From Actinophytocola sp035995025 (GTDB taxonomy: Bacteria; Actinomycetota; Actinomycetes; Mycobacteriales; Pseudonocardiaceae), in assembly GCA_035995025.1 (NCBI GenBank), contig DASYKY010000135.1, forward strand, positions 1 to 64,000: a stretch of DNA of 64,000 bases, in the 5' to 3' direction. The notes beneath the pieces are model-generated. The model was given only the letters and a program-made list of their open reading frames with translations, did not search any database and was not told where the DNA came from. Below, piece after piece: positions 26,301 to 37,040 of this stretch (position 1 is its first letter; each line of letters starts with the position of its first letter). A program made the translations under genes and the position numbers.

Positions 26301-26744
26301 GTGAGCCCGCTGCGTCTCGCGACTTGGGCATCCGAGGCGGACAGTGCAAGCGTGGATGCACAGGCCCTGACGCACACCGAGGTCCGCCTGCCGGAGAACC
26401 ACTGCAGCGCCGCCATGGCGCGCGAGTTCACCCGACGCACGCTGACCGGTTGGGGCCATCAAAGCTGGCAGGACGCCGCGCAGGTGGTGTCGGAGCTCGT
26501 CAGCAACGTGCTGTTACACGCACACGGACAGCCGGTACTGCGTCTGCTCGACGTGGGTGGCGGCGTCCGGGTCGAGGTTTCGGACGACAGCCCGCAGCCG
26601 CCGACCGTCCGGCGAACTGGGCCGGGGGGCCTGGGAATGCAGCTCGTCGAGCGGATGTCGACGGCGTGGGGTGTGTCGAGGCGGGGCCGCGGGAAGGTCG
26701 TGTGGTGTGAGCTTCCCGCGGTCCCCAACCCGATGTCGGCGTGA
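26301..26744 (+). CDS. RsbW-like ATP-binding protein
   Basis: 147 residues, HATPase_c_2 type: N box VVSELVSNVLLHAH, G1-like VSDDSPQPP, G2-like GPGGLGMQLVE. Such stand-alone ATPase domains are anti-sigma factor kinases or their relatives that phosphorylate STAS proteins. GTG 26301 is my start choice; the first 30 residues are poorly conserved-looking and a later start is possible. Confidence 0.8.
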   Translation: MSPLRLATWASEADSASVDAQALTHTEVRLPENHCSAAMAREFTRRTLTGWGHQSWQDAAQVVSELVSNVLLHAHGQPVLRLLDVGGGVRVEVSDDSPQPPTVRRTGPGGLGMQLVERMSTAWGVSRRGRGKVVWCELPAVPNPMSA

Positions 26745-26790
26745 ACCGGCCCTCAGGATGCCGGCTGTCCCCATCGGGCACAGTGATGCC

Positions 26791-28245
26791 ATGCCCGACT
26801 CCGCACGACCTCCGCTAGCCGCCGACTTCCGGCTGCTCGTGCAAGGAGTGGTCGACTACGCGATCCTCATGCTCGACCCCACCGGGCACGTCGTGACCTG
26901 GAACGCCGGCGCCGAGCGGATCAACGGCCATGCCGCCGGCGAGATCATCGGCAAGCACTTCTCGGTGTTCTACCCACCCGAGGACAACCTCGCCGGCAAA
27001 CCAGCACGCGAGCTGGAACAGGCCGTCGCCGAAGGACGCCTGGAGGACGAGGGCTGGCGCATCCGCAAGGACGGCACCCGCTACTGGGCCAACGTCGCCA
27101 CCACCCCCCTGCGCGACGGGAACGGCGCGCTGCGCGGCTTCAGCCAGGTCACCCGCGACGTCACCGACCGGCGCGCCGCGGAGAAGGCGCTGTTCGAGAG
27201 CGAGGAGCTGTTCCGCCTGCTCGTGCAGGGCGTGCTCGACTACGCGATCTTCATGCTCGACCCGGCGGGCAACGTCGTCAGCTGGAACGGCGGCGCCGAG
27301 CGGATCAAGGGCTACGCGCCCGAGGAGATCATCGGCAAGCACTTCTCGGTGTTCTACCCACCCGAGGACAACCTCGCCGGCAAACCAGCACGCGAGCTGA
27401 AACAGGCCGTCGCCGAAGGACGCCTGGAGGACGAGGGCTGGCGCATCCGCAAGGACGGCACCCGCTTCTGGGCCAACGTCGTCATCACCCCCCTCTACGA
27501 CGACAACGATGTGCTGCGCGGCTTCGGCAAGGTCACCCGCGACCTCACCGAGCGCCGCAACGCCGAGCAGGCCCTCGACGAGCGGCGCCGGCTGCTGGGC
27601 CACCTCGTGCACGCCCAGGAGCTGGAACGCAGGCGGATCGCCTGGGACGTGCACGACGACTCCATCCAGTCGATGGTCGCCGTCGGGATGCGGCTGCAGC
27701 TGCTCGCCGGCCGGCTGTCCGAGGAGCACAGGGCGACGATGGACAAGCTGGACGACGCGGTGCGCGCCACGATCTCGCGGCTGCGCACGCTCGTGTTCCA
27801 GCTGCGGCCCACCTCGATCGACCGGCACGGGCTCGTCGCCACGCTCGACGACTTCCTGCGCGACGTGGTGACCGGGTGGGGCGTGGTCCCGGTGCTGCAC
27901 CACGACGGGCTCACCGAGGAACCACCCACCGAGATCGCGATCACGATCTTCCGGATCTGCCAGGAGGCGATCACCAACGTGCGCAAGCACGCCCGCGCGA
28001 GCTCGCTCGACCTCTATTTGTCCACTGTGGATGGTGGGACCAGGACGCGGGTGGTGGACGACGGCATCGGGTTCCGGCTGACCGAGATGCCACCCGAACC
28101 GATGGAGCACTTCGGGCTGATCGAGATGCGCGAGCGCGCCGAGACCGCGGGCGGGTGGTGGTCGGTCGTCGGCACGCCCGACCACGGCACGACCGTCGAG
28201 TTCTGGCTGCCCAACCCGGGCTCGGCCGGGGAGGGGAGGTCATGA
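26791..28245 (+). CDS. dual-PAS NarX-type sensor histidine kinase
   Basis: 484 residues: two PAS domains with PAC motifs (starting at about 10 and 138), then HisKA_3 (phospho-His in IAWDVHDDSIQSMVAVGMRL) and a HATPase domain (CQEAITNVRKHARAS, DDGIGF). No membrane segment, so it senses something inside the cell. The two PAS domains are nearly identical over about 50 residues (EIIGKHFSVFYPPEDNLAGK...), also at DNA level with a 384-bp period. The receiver at 28242 overlaps its stop and should be its partner. Confidence 0.92.
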   Translation: MPDSARPPLAADFRLLVQGVVDYAILMLDPTGHVVTWNAGAERINGHAAGEIIGKHFSVFYPPEDNLAGKPARELEQAVAEGRLEDEGWRIRKDGTRYWANVATTPLRDGNGALRGFSQVTRDVTDRRAAEKALFESEELFRLLVQGVLDYAIFMLDPAGNVVSWNGGAERIKGYAPEEIIGKHFSVFYPPEDNLAGKPARELKQAVAEGRLEDEGWRIRKDGTRFWANVVITPLYDDNDVLRGFGKVTRDLTERRNAEQALDERRRLLGHLVHAQELERRRIAWDVHDDSIQSMVAVGMRLQLLAGRLSEEHRATMDKLDDAVRATISRLRTLVFQLRPTSIDRHGLVATLDDFLRDVVTGWGVVPVLHHDGLTEEPPTEIAITIFRICQEAITNVRKHARASSLDLYLSTVDGGTRTRVVDDGIGFRLTEMPPEPMEHFGLIEMRERAETAGGWWSVVGTPDHGTTVEFWLPNPGSAGEGRS

Positions 28246-28625
28246 GCGCCCTGCCGATCGTGCTGCGGGTGCTGATCTCCGACGATGACCCGATGATCCG
28301 CGACGCCCTGCGCGAGGTGCTCGAGGCGGAGCCGGACATCGAGGTGGTCGGCGCGGCCGGGGACGCGGACGAGGCCATCGAGCTCGCCGGCGAGCACGGG
28401 CCCGCGGTCGTGGTGCTCGACGTGCGCATGCCCGGCGGTGGCGGGCCGCGCGCGGCGCGGGAGATTCTCCGGCACCAGCCGGGCACCCGGATCCTGGCGT
28501 TCTCCGCCTACGACGACTCCGGCACGGTGGCCGAGATGATGCGCGCCGGCAGCGTCGAGTACCTGCTGAAGGGCGCGTCGAACATCGAGATCGTGGCGGC
28601 CGTGCGCAGGGCCGGCACCATATAG
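28242..28625 (+). CDS. receiver-only response regulator
   Basis: 127 residues, REC domain of the NarL type (VLISDDDPMIRDALREVL, phospho-Asp in VVVLDVRMPGGGG, LAFSAYDD, YLLKGAS) that ends before any HTH. ATG 28242 follows GGGGAGGT and overlaps the kinase stop. The stop comes right after the REC domain (RRAGTI), so it may be a naturally short or a C-terminally truncated NarL protein. Confidence 0.88.
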   Translation: MSALPIVLRVLISDDDPMIRDALREVLEAEPDIEVVGAAGDADEAIELAGEHGPAVVVLDVRMPGGGGPRAAREILRHQPGTRILAFSAYDDSGTVAEMMRAGSVEYLLKGASNIEIVAAVRRAGTI

Positions 28626-28703
28626 TTGCGCAGCACGAAACTCCTTGACTCCCAACGGTTCTGGTGAAGGATTACCTCACCCACTGCCCGTCTGGGAGGA
28701 ATC

Positions 28704-30806
28704 ATGTCCACACGAAGATGGGGCAACGCGATCGCCGCGATCGCCCTGCTGTCCACCGCCACGTTCGCCGCGAGCATCACGCCGGCCACGGCCGCGCCAT
28801 CCGCCTCGGCGGTTCAGGTCGCGGCCGGAGAGGTCGCCCTCGTCCGGCTCCAGCTGCCCGCGGAGTCGATGCTCGACCAGCTCGCCGCGAGCGGTGCCGA
28901 CATCGCCGCGCAGGGACGCACCCCGGACGGCAAGCTCGTCGCCGACCTGGTGCTCACCGGCCGCGACCTCGGCGCGCTCGTCGCCCGCGGCGCCACCCCG
29001 CTGCACGTGATCCAGCGGGAGGCCGACGCCGCGCAGCGGTACGCGCGGAGCAAGCAGGCCGCGAGCGCGAAGTCGGCCACCCGCGCGGCCGCCGACACCC
29101 TGCAGTTCCTCGCGGCCTACTGGTGGGTCAGCGACGGCCAGACGTTCCTCGAGACCCGCGTCGCCACCACCGCCGTGACCGACCCCGAGGTCGAGATCAC
29201 CGTGCACTGGGAGACCGCCGACGGCACGACCGGAACCTTTCCGCTGCAGCGGTTCGAGGACGCGGGCGAGTACCAGTACCACATCGCGCTGCCCCAGCCG
29301 CTGCCCGCGCAGCCGGTGCGCGTCACGGCGACGTCGAGCCTCGGCGGCGGCACCCGGCCGGTCACCCCGGCCGCGTGGCCGGGCGCCACTCCCCCGGCGC
29401 CGCCCGCCGGATACCAGAAGGACTTCATCGACGCGTACATGTCGCCGGTCGACATCAAGGCCCGGATCGCCCGCCTCGCCCGGCAGTACCCGGACCTCGT
29501 CGACGTGATGAGCCTGCCGAACAAGACCCAGGGCTACCGCCGCACCGCCACCGCGTACCTCGGCGACCCGGCGTCCGCGGCGGTCGTGGTCGAGTCGGTG
29601 AAGTTCGGCGACCAGGGCCCCAACGGCTGGCAGGTCCGCACGGTCGACCCGGGCACGCCGGACCGCCCGGCGCAGGCCACCTTCCGCGACCGGGTGCTGA
29701 CCGTGTCGCTCGCGACCGACGCGGCCGGCGCGGTGGTCAGCACCACCGACCAGGTCGCCGCGCTCATCGGATCCCGCTTCCCGCAACGGTTCTCCGCGTT
29801 CGTCGAGGACGGCTCGGCGGGCAAGGTCATGCCGGTCGCCGGCCCCGGCACGATGGCCGACGGCCTCGACGCACCGGCGGGCGTGCCGCATCAGCCGTGG
29901 ACCGTGCAGGGCCTGCGCATCGGCGTGCACCGCGACGGCTCGCGGATCGGGGTGCTGACCTACTCCCAGGAGCACGCGCGCGAGTGGGCGACGCCGCTCG
30001 TGACGCTGGAGTTCGCCGAGCGGATGCTGGCCAACTACGCGACCGACGCGCAGACCCGGTCGCTGCTGGAGAACGTCGAGATCTTCGTGATCCCGACGGC
30101 GAACCCGGACGGCGCGAACTACTCGTTCAACGACTCCGCGTTCCAGCGCAAGAACATGTCCAACCACTGCACCGGCGCGCTGCGCGACCCGCGCAACGCC
30201 GACTCGTGGGGCGTGGACGTGAACCGCAACTACACGGTCGGCTCGGTGTTCGACGGCTACGTCGGCGCGTCGTCGACGAACTGCCTGTCCGGCACGTACG
30301 CCGGCACGGCCGAGCTGTCCGAGCCGGAGGCGAACAACATCGCGACGTTCGCGGCCGCGCACCCGAACATCAGGTTCGCGATGAACGTGCACAGCTACGG
30401 CGGCTACTTCATGTGGCCGCCCGGGGCGTACGCGATGCCGGGCCGGATCACGCTGCCGCGCCCGTCGATCGAGGAGTCGACGCTGTTCCAGGCCAGCGCC
30501 AAGCGGATCGTCGGCGCGATCGCGAGCGGGCGGAGCACGGTGACGTGGCCGTCGCGTACCGGCCCGGTGGCCGACGTGCTGTACTCCGCGGCAGGCAACT
30601 CCGCCGACGAGCTGTATTACCAGCAGGGCATCTTCGCCTGGGACTTCGAGATCGGCAACGACCGGTGGAACCCGGCCAGCGGCGAGTGGGAGGGCGTCGG
30701 CTTCCAGCCGCCGTTCCCCGAGGCGCACGCCGAGTCCCAGGAGTACGCCGACGGCCTGGCCGAGCTTGTCCGGGTAGCACGCGACTACGCGGACGCCGGC
30801 TCGTAG
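28704..30806 (+). CDS. secreted M14 zinc carboxypeptidase
   Basis: 700 residues. A signal peptide of about 31 residues ends near ATAAP. A domain of about 230 residues with no family assignment precedes the peptidase, which begins near YQKDFIDAYMSP. Zinc ligands are in SQEHAREW (HxxE) and NVHSYGG; the substrate-binding motif is VDVNRNY and the catalytic Glu is probably in AWDFEIG. About 100 residues, including VVVESVKFGDQG, are inserted between the start of the peptidase and the zinc site. Secreted enzymes of this type trim C-terminal residues from peptides. A single gene with its own promoter, followed by a lipoprotein. Confidence 0.9.
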   Translation: MSTRRWGNAIAAIALLSTATFAASITPATAAPSASAVQVAAGEVALVRLQLPAESMLDQLAASGADIAAQGRTPDGKLVADLVLTGRDLGALVARGATPLHVIQREADAAQRYARSKQAASAKSATRAAADTLQFLAAYWWVSDGQTFLETRVATTAVTDPEVEITVHWETADGTTGTFPLQRFEDAGEYQYHIALPQPLPAQPVRVTATSSLGGGTRPVTPAAWPGATPPAPPAGYQKDFIDAYMSPVDIKARIARLARQYPDLVDVMSLPNKTQGYRRTATAYLGDPASAAVVVESVKFGDQGPNGWQVRTVDPGTPDRPAQATFRDRVLTVSLATDAAGAVVSTTDQVAALIGSRFPQRFSAFVEDGSAGKVMPVAGPGTMADGLDAPAGVPHQPWTVQGLRIGVHRDGSRIGVLTYSQEHAREWATPLVTLEFAERMLANYATDAQTRSLLENVEIFVIPTANPDGANYSFNDSAFQRKNMSNHCTGALRDPRNADSWGVDVNRNYTVGSVFDGYVGASSTNCLSGTYAGTAELSEPEANNIATFAAAHPNIRFAMNVHSYGGYFMWPPGAYAMPGRITLPRPSIEESTLFQASAKRIVGAIASGRSTVTWPSRTGPVADVLYSAAGNSADELYYQQGIFAWDFEIGNDRWNPASGEWEGVGFQPPFPEAHAESQEYADGLAELVRVARDYADAGS

Positions 30807-30859
30807 GCCGGGAGGGGTCCCGAAGGCGCCGTGGTTCCGTGTCTCCCGTGAGGCTCCCT

Positions 30860-31363
30860 GTGACACGCCGCCCGGTGGCACTCCTGCTGGCCGCCGTCCT
30901 CGTGGTGCCGGCGTGCACCACGAGGACCGGCCCGGCCGACGCCGCGCCCGCACCCGAGACGACCACCACGACGGCCGTCACCACGACGACCACGACCCCA
31001 CCGCCTCCCCCGCCCGCGAAGGCGAAGGACGGCGGCAACATCGCCGCGTGCCGCGACGGGGTCTGCGAGGTCAGGCTCACCCGCCGCACGGTCATCCCGG
31101 TCAGCTCGGCCACCGGCATCACCGAGGTGGCCGTCGAGTCGATCATCGGGAACGAGGTGACCGCGGCGATCACCTTGGCCACCGGCCACTTCTCCATGGG
31201 CTGCACCGGCGACGACGCGTGCCGGACGTCGTTGGTCGGCACCTCGCCGCCGGTCGCCTTCGCGACCGCGCACCCGGGTGCCCTGGTGTCGGTCAACAAG
31301 GTCCTGCTGTCCGTGCGCGCCGCTGCGCACGGCACCGCGATCCTGCGCCTGGGGCGGGGGTAG
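30860..31363 (+). CDS. secreted lipoprotein of unknown function
   Basis: 167 residues. The signal TRRPVALLLAAVLVVPAC ends in a lipobox (VPAC); a Thr/Pro linker follows, then a domain with four Cys in pairs (AACRDGVCEVRL; MGCTGDDACRTS), probably two disulfides. GTG 30860 fits a lipoprotein start with GAGG seven bases upstream; GTG 30839 and 30848 are alternatives. No family recognised. Confidence 0.75.
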   Translation: MTRRPVALLLAAVLVVPACTTRTGPADAAPAPETTTTTAVTTTTTTPPPPPPAKAKDGGNIAACRDGVCEVRLTRRTVIPVSSATGITEVAVESIIGNEVTAAITLATGHFSMGCTGDDACRTSLVGTSPPVAFATAHPGALVSVNKVLLSVRAAAHGTAILRLGRG

Positions 31364-31364
31364 G

Positions 31365-31402
31365 CAGGCGTGCCGGGCACCAGCCGTTGCCCGGCACGCC
31401 TG
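31365..31402. terminator. bidirectional terminator hairpin
   Basis: Perfect 15-bp stem (CAGGCGTGCCGGGCA and its complement) with an 8-nt loop, exactly filling the gap between the converging lipoprotein and glucanase genes. Confidence 0.85.
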
Positions 31403-31406
31403 TCGC

Positions 31407-33131
<1,725 letters not shown>

Positions 33132-33207
33132 GCGCGCTCCTTCGCGCGCCACGGGCCGGTGGCCACGGGCGCGGCAGGAAAGAAGGGACGAGAGGCAGGG
33201 TGTTCGT

Positions 33208-33219
33208 GAGAGCGCTCTC
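33208..33219. promoter_or_regulatory. LacI-type operator, glucanase side
   Basis: Perfect palindrome GAGAGCGCTCTC with the central CG step of LacI-family sites, upstream of the GH16 gene. The same 12-mer recurs at 33375. The LacI gene at 34023 is the likely regulator. Confidence 0.75.
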
Positions 33220-33374
33220 TCCGGATTCGAGGGTGCCGCGCGTGCCACACCATGTCAAGAGTGTCCGGTTCGCAGGCCCGTCCGGCGCTGCTCACTGGGC
33301 CGAACGGGCGTTCTGCGCTGCCAGCCGGGACAAAACCGTTGACCGTGCGTGTGACCCAGGTCATGCTCTGTTGC

Positions 33375-33386
33375 GAGAGCGCTCTC
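33375..33386. promoter_or_regulatory. LacI-type operator, lipoprotein/lacI side
   Basis: Second identical GAGAGCGCTCTC, 40 bp before the lipoprotein gene at 33427. With the first it would let one regulator control both directions, including its own gene if 33427 and 34023 are co-transcribed. Confidence 0.75.
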
Positions 33387-33426
33387 CCGACCCTGCTTTT
33401 CCAGGACTTCGAGGGAGTTCGACGTC

Positions 33427-33987
33427 ATGGTGACCCGGCTGCTGCTCGCCGTCCTGCTGGTGACTGGCCTCGCGGCCTGCGCCCAGCAAGCCCCGCCGCC
33501 CGCGGCGCCCGCACCCGCGGCCCGGCCCGCGCCGTCCGCGCCGCCGGGCGGGTTCGGCGCGACCGAGCAGGCGTTCACGCAGCTGGAGATCGCGACCGAC
33601 GACCAGGCGTTGCGGATGCTCGGCACCGGCGCGCGGCGGGCCTCGTCCGCGCGGCTGCGCGGGTACGCCGCGGCGCTGGCGGGCGCCCGGCGCGCAGAGC
33701 TGGCCGAGCTGCACGGCCTGCTGGACGCGGCGGGAGTGCGGTACCAGAACCTGCACGCGGGCCACGACATGCCGGGCATGCCGACGAACGCGGAGCTGAT
33801 CGGCCTGGACGCGGCGAGCGACTTCGACGCGACGCTCGTCGACCTCGTGCGCGCACACCTGAGCGAGTCCGCGACGGTGGCCCGCTCGGCGGCCCGGGAG
33901 GTCGCCCACCCGGCGACGCGCGACCTCGCGTCGCGGATGGCGTCGGCGCGGGCAGCCTCGCTCGCCGAGCTGGGCAGGCTCGGCTGA
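33427..33987 (+). CDS. DUF305-like lipoprotein
   Basis: 186 residues. The lipobox LAAC ends a short signal; a Pro/Ala linker leads to an all-helical domain that contains HAGHDMPGMPT, with a two-half layout like DUF305 (ferritin-like four-helix proteins). The usual HHxxAxxMA metal motif is only partly present, so the assignment is tentative. ATG 33427 sits between an operator and the LacI gene (35-bp gap). Confidence 0.7.
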   Translation: MVTRLLLAVLLVTGLAACAQQAPPPAAPAPAARPAPSAPPGGFGATEQAFTQLEIATDDQALRMLGTGARRASSARLRGYAAALAGARRAELAELHGLLDAAGVRYQNLHAGHDMPGMPTNAELIGLDAASDFDATLVDLVRAHLSESATVARSAAREVAHPATRDLASRMASARAASLAELGRLG

Positions 33988-34022
33988 CGATCTCCCGCGG
34001 GGGCCGCGGGTATAAAGAAGCC

Positions 34023-35015
34023 GTGCCCTCGTCCCCACCGCGCCGCGTCACGCTGGAGGAGGTGGCGAAGGTGGCCGGGGTGTCCCGGGCGACCGCGTCG
34101 CGAGTGGTCAACGGCGTGGCCAGTGTGGACGCGACGATCCGCGCGGCCGTGCAGCGGGCGATCGCGGACACCGGGTACGTGCCGAACCTGGCCGCGCGGT
34201 CGCTGGTGACGCGCCGGGCGGACGCCGTCGCGCTGGTGCTGCCGGGCGAGCGGCGGATGCTGGGCGACCCGTTCTTCGGCCGGGTGGTCAGCGGCGTCAT
34301 GACGATCACCGACCCCGCTGGCATCCACCTCGTGCTGGCCGCGGACCGCCGCGCGGAGGTCGAGTCGGACGTGCGGCGCGGCCGGCTGGACGGCGTGATC
34401 CTGATCCACACCGATCCCGAGGACCCGCTCCCCCGGCTGCTCGTGGACGGCCACTTCCCGGTCGTGCTGTCGTCCCGTCCGCTGCGCCCGCTGCCGATCA
34501 CGTACGTGGACGTGAACCAGTCGGCGGGCGGCGAGCTGGCCGCACGCCACCTGGTCTCCCTGGGCCGGCGGCGGCTCGCGACGATCGCGGGCCCGCAGCA
34601 CACGTCGGCCGGCCAGGACCGGCTGACCGGCTTCCGCGAGGGGGTCGGCGATCCTTCCGCGGCGTGGGAGGAGGGCGACTTCACCCGCGAGAGCGGCGCG
34701 GCCGGGATGTCGGCGCTGCTGTCTCGGCAGCCGGACCTCGACGGCGTGTTCGCCGCGTCGGACCTGATGGCGCAGGGCGCGCTGGCCGTGCTGCGCGCGG
34801 CGGGCCGGCGGGTCCCGGAGGACGTGGCGGTGGTGGGCTTCGACGACAGTTCGGCCGCGCTGACGTGCGAGCCCCCGCTGACGACCGTCCGCCAGCCGGT
34901 GGAGGACATGGCCGCGGAGATGGCGCGGCTGCTGCTGCGCCAGATCGCCGACCCGGACACCCCGCGCACCAAGGTCGTCTTCGAGCCGGTGCTCATCCGC
35001 CGCCAGTCCGCCTGA
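34023..35015 (+). CDS. LacI-family transcriptional regulator
   Basis: 330 residues. HTH at the N-terminus (VTLEEVAKVAGVSRATASRVV), hinge NLAARSLV, and a periplasmic-binding-protein-like sensor domain (VAVVGFDDSSAAL near the end). The domain binds a sugar-like ligand that would lift repression. Two matching operators lie 640-815 bp upstream, around the glucanase promoter, so a glucan-derived oligosaccharide is the best guess for ligand. GTG start at 34023. Confidence 0.9.
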   Translation: MPSSPPRRVTLEEVAKVAGVSRATASRVVNGVASVDATIRAAVQRAIADTGYVPNLAARSLVTRRADAVALVLPGERRMLGDPFFGRVVSGVMTITDPAGIHLVLAADRRAEVESDVRRGRLDGVILIHTDPEDPLPRLLVDGHFPVVLSSRPLRPLPITYVDVNQSAGGELAARHLVSLGRRRLATIAGPQHTSAGQDRLTGFREGVGDPSAAWEEGDFTRESGAAGMSALLSRQPDLDGVFAASDLMAQGALAVLRAAGRRVPEDVAVVGFDDSSAALTCEPPLTTVRQPVEDMAAEMARLLLRQIADPDTPRTKVVFEPVLIRRQSA

Positions 35016-35018
35016 GCC

Positions 35019-35828
35019 TCAGGCCTCGCCGCGGAGCTGGGCCAGTTTCTCCTCTGCGTCGGCCATGTCCTCGTCGGTCGGTGCGTCGTCCTGGGTGAGC
35101 TTCTGGCGCCAGTAGCCGGTGAACTCGATCGCCTGTCTGGGGACCGATCGCTCCGCCACCAGGTGGCGGCGCAGGGCACGCACCGCCGACGCCTCCCCCG
35201 CCAGCCACGCCGACACCGCACCGTCCGGAAAGCGAGCCGACCGTACTGCGTCGGGCAACGACGTCCCGTGCAGCCAGCGTATGTCCACTGTGGCCGGTGA
35301 GGGCAACGGCTGCTCCTCCGCCGCGTCGGCCACCGACACGAACACGAGCGCGCGGGCGGACGCGGGCAGCGACTCCAGCAGCGAGCCGATGGCCGGGATC
35401 GCCGTCTCGTCGCCGGCCAGCAGGTGCCAGTCGCCCGGGGGCAGCGGGCGGCGGTAGATCTCCGACGGGCCGTAGCGGCCCAGCACCTGGCCCGGCGCCG
35501 CCGTCCGCGCCCAGCGCACCGCCGGACCCGCCGCGCCGTGCAGCACGAAGTCGACGTCGATCTCGCCGCGCGACGGGTCGTGGCGGCGCACGGTGAAGCC
35601 GCGCATGACCGGCCTCGACTCCTCCGGGATCGCCAGGAATGCCTGGTACCAACGCATGTCGTCACCGTCGGACGGCGGCAGCGCCAGCCCGCCGCCCCGG
35701 GGGAAGCACAGCTTCAGCTGCTGGTCCGGCCAGGACGGGAAGTCCGGCGGGGCGGTGAAGCTCACCCGCACCATCCGCGGCGTCAGCCGCCGCACCCGCG
35801 TCACGGTCAACTCGCCGACGAGGTCCAT
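35019..35828 (-). CDS. siderophore-interacting protein (FAD ferric reductase)
   Basis: 269 residues of the SIP family: FAD-binding RGFTVRRHDPS (a variant of RxYT), then the NAD(P)H part with WHLLAGDETAIPAI and FTGYWR near the C-terminus. Such enzymes reduce Fe(III)-siderophores in the cytoplasm. ATG 35828 fits GGAG eight bases upstream better than GTG 35834. It diverges from a TetR gene across a long inverted repeat that should be its operator. Confidence 0.9.
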   Translation of the reverse strand: MDLVGELTVTRVRRLTPRMVRVSFTAPPDFPSWPDQQLKLCFPRGGGLALPPSDGDDMRWYQAFLAIPEESRPVMRGFTVRRHDPSRGEIDVDFVLHGAAGPAVRWARTAAPGQVLGRYGPSEIYRRPLPPGDWHLLAGDETAIPAIGSLLESLPASARALVFVSVADAAEEQPLPSPATVDIRWLHGTSLPDAVRSARFPDGAVSAWLAGEASAVRALRRHLVAERSVPRQAIEFTGYWRQKLTQDDAPTDEDMADAEEKLAQLRGEA

Positions 35829-35833
35829 CAGCA

Positions 35834-35881
35834 CATCTCCTTACGATGTAAAGTGAGCGTACTTTATACCGTAAGGAGATG
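35834..35881. promoter_or_regulatory. 48-bp inverted repeat between SIP and TetR genes
   Basis: Arms of 21 bp (35834-35854 and 35861-35881) match at 19 positions around a 6-nt centre. The core is TTACGATGTAAAGT facing ACTTTATACCGTAA. The arms also include the ribosome site CTCC/GGAG of both genes. This is an expected TetR-family operator. Confidence 0.8.
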
Positions 35882-35887
35882 CCAGGA

Positions 35888-36739
35888 ATGGTTGTGTTCG
35901 CCGGCCGCGGCGACACCCGGCGGTCGCTGTCGCTGCTGTGGCGCGCCACCACGTCCGGCACGCCGCGGCCGGGCCCGAAGCAGGCACTGACCGTCGACGC
36001 GATCGTGGACGCGGCGATCGAGGTGGCCGACGCGCAGGGCATGGCGGCGCTGTCCATGCGCGCGGTCGGCCGGCGGCTGGGCCGGACCGGGATGGCGCTG
36101 TACACGTACGTGCCGGGCAAGGGCGAGCTCGTCGACCTGATGTACGACCGGGCGCACGCGACGCTGCCGGAGTCCTACCCGCCGACCGGCGGCTGGCGCG
36201 CGGCGGCCGTGGCGTGGGCGGACGACCTGTGGGCGTGCTACCAGGCGCATCCGTGGGTGCTGCAGGTGTCGCAGGTGCGGCCGGTGCTTGGCCCGTGCGA
36301 GTACGCCGTGGTCGAGGCGGTGACCCGGATCCTGTACGAGACGGGCCTGCCGGCGCGCCTGCTGACGCGCGTCGTGGGCACCCTGTTCCACTTCGTGCGC
36401 GGCGCGGCGTCGACGGTCGCGGAGGCGGGCCAGGCGGTCACCGACACGGGCCAGACCAACGAGGAGTTCTGGGCGGCGCGGTCGGCCATGCTGCCCGAGG
36501 TGGTGCCGGACTTCGCGGAGCGCTTCCCCGCGATCGTCCGCATGGGCGCCGAGGACACCTTCGAGTGGGACGAGTCGCGGCCCTACCTTGAGCAGCAGGC
36601 CCGCGAGACCTTCGAGGCAGGCCTGTCGATCATCCTCGACGGCGTCGAGTCGGCCGTCACCCGGCAGGAGTCCGGGGGCGCCGCCGGGCGAGAAGCAGCA
36701 GCACCACCGGCACGACGACGAGGGCGCCGAGCGCGGTGA
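35888..36739 (+). CDS. TetR-family regulator
   Basis: 283 residues, TetR HTH (MAALSMRAVGRRLGRTGMALYTYVPGK in two parts) and a TetR-type C-terminal domain. It likely represses itself and the SIP gene through the inverted repeat. ATG 35888 has AAGGAG upstream; ATG 35879 is too close. The last 28 residues are Gly/Ala/Arg-rich and overlap the convergent membrane gene by 83 bp. Confidence 0.85.
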   Translation: MVVFAGRGDTRRSLSLLWRATTSGTPRPGPKQALTVDAIVDAAIEVADAQGMAALSMRAVGRRLGRTGMALYTYVPGKGELVDLMYDRAHATLPESYPPTGGWRAAAVAWADDLWACYQAHPWVLQVSQVRPVLGPCEYAVVEAVTRILYETGLPARLLTRVVGTLFHFVRGAASTVAEAGQAVTDTGQTNEEFWAARSAMLPEVVPDFAERFPAIVRMGAEDTFEWDESRPYLEQQARETFEAGLSIILDGVESAVTRQESGGAAGREAAAPPARRRGRRAR

Positions 36740-37040
36740 GCAGCACCGCGGACTGGCCGGCGGGCAGGTGACCGGCGAAGCGGACGTGGATCGCGAGGTG
36801 CAGGACCGCGTGGACCAGGTACACCCACAGGGCCGGCACCACCAGCGCGGGCCTGCGCAGCGCGAACACCAGCAGCACGGCCATCGCCAGGTTCATCGCG
36901 CCGTAGTCCAGCAGCAGGTGCTCGTTGTACGGCAGGTGCAGGTGCACCCACGGGTTCGCGAAGAACGACCGGGGCGCCAGCAGGATCCAGCCGCCCACCA
37001 CCGCCTGCACGGCCGCCAGCAACGCCAGGCCGGCCCTCAT
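36657..37040 (-). CDS. small four-helix membrane protein
   Basis: 127 residues, mostly hydrophobic, with about four helices (ALLAAVQAVVGGWILLAP; LLLDYGAMNLAMAVLLVFAL; LWVYLVHAVLHLAIHV; LLTALGALVVVPVVLLLL). Family not recognised. ATG 37040 overlaps the stop of the epimerase-like gene (ATGA), so it belongs to the ECF41 operon. Its 3' end overlaps the TetR gene. Confidence 0.75.
   Translation of the reverse strand: MRAGLALLAAVQAVVGGWILLAPRSFFANPWVHLHLPYNEHLLLDYGAMNLAMAVLLVFALRRPALVVPALWVYLVHAVLHLAIHVRFAGHLPAGQSAVLLTALGALVVVPVVLLLLARRRPRTPAG

Noticed and set aside
28664..31363. Very long frame overlapping the M14 gene and lipoprotein in a second frame
   Set aside because: Arg-rich translation without domains; the real lipoprotein start lies inside it and is supported by a lipobox.
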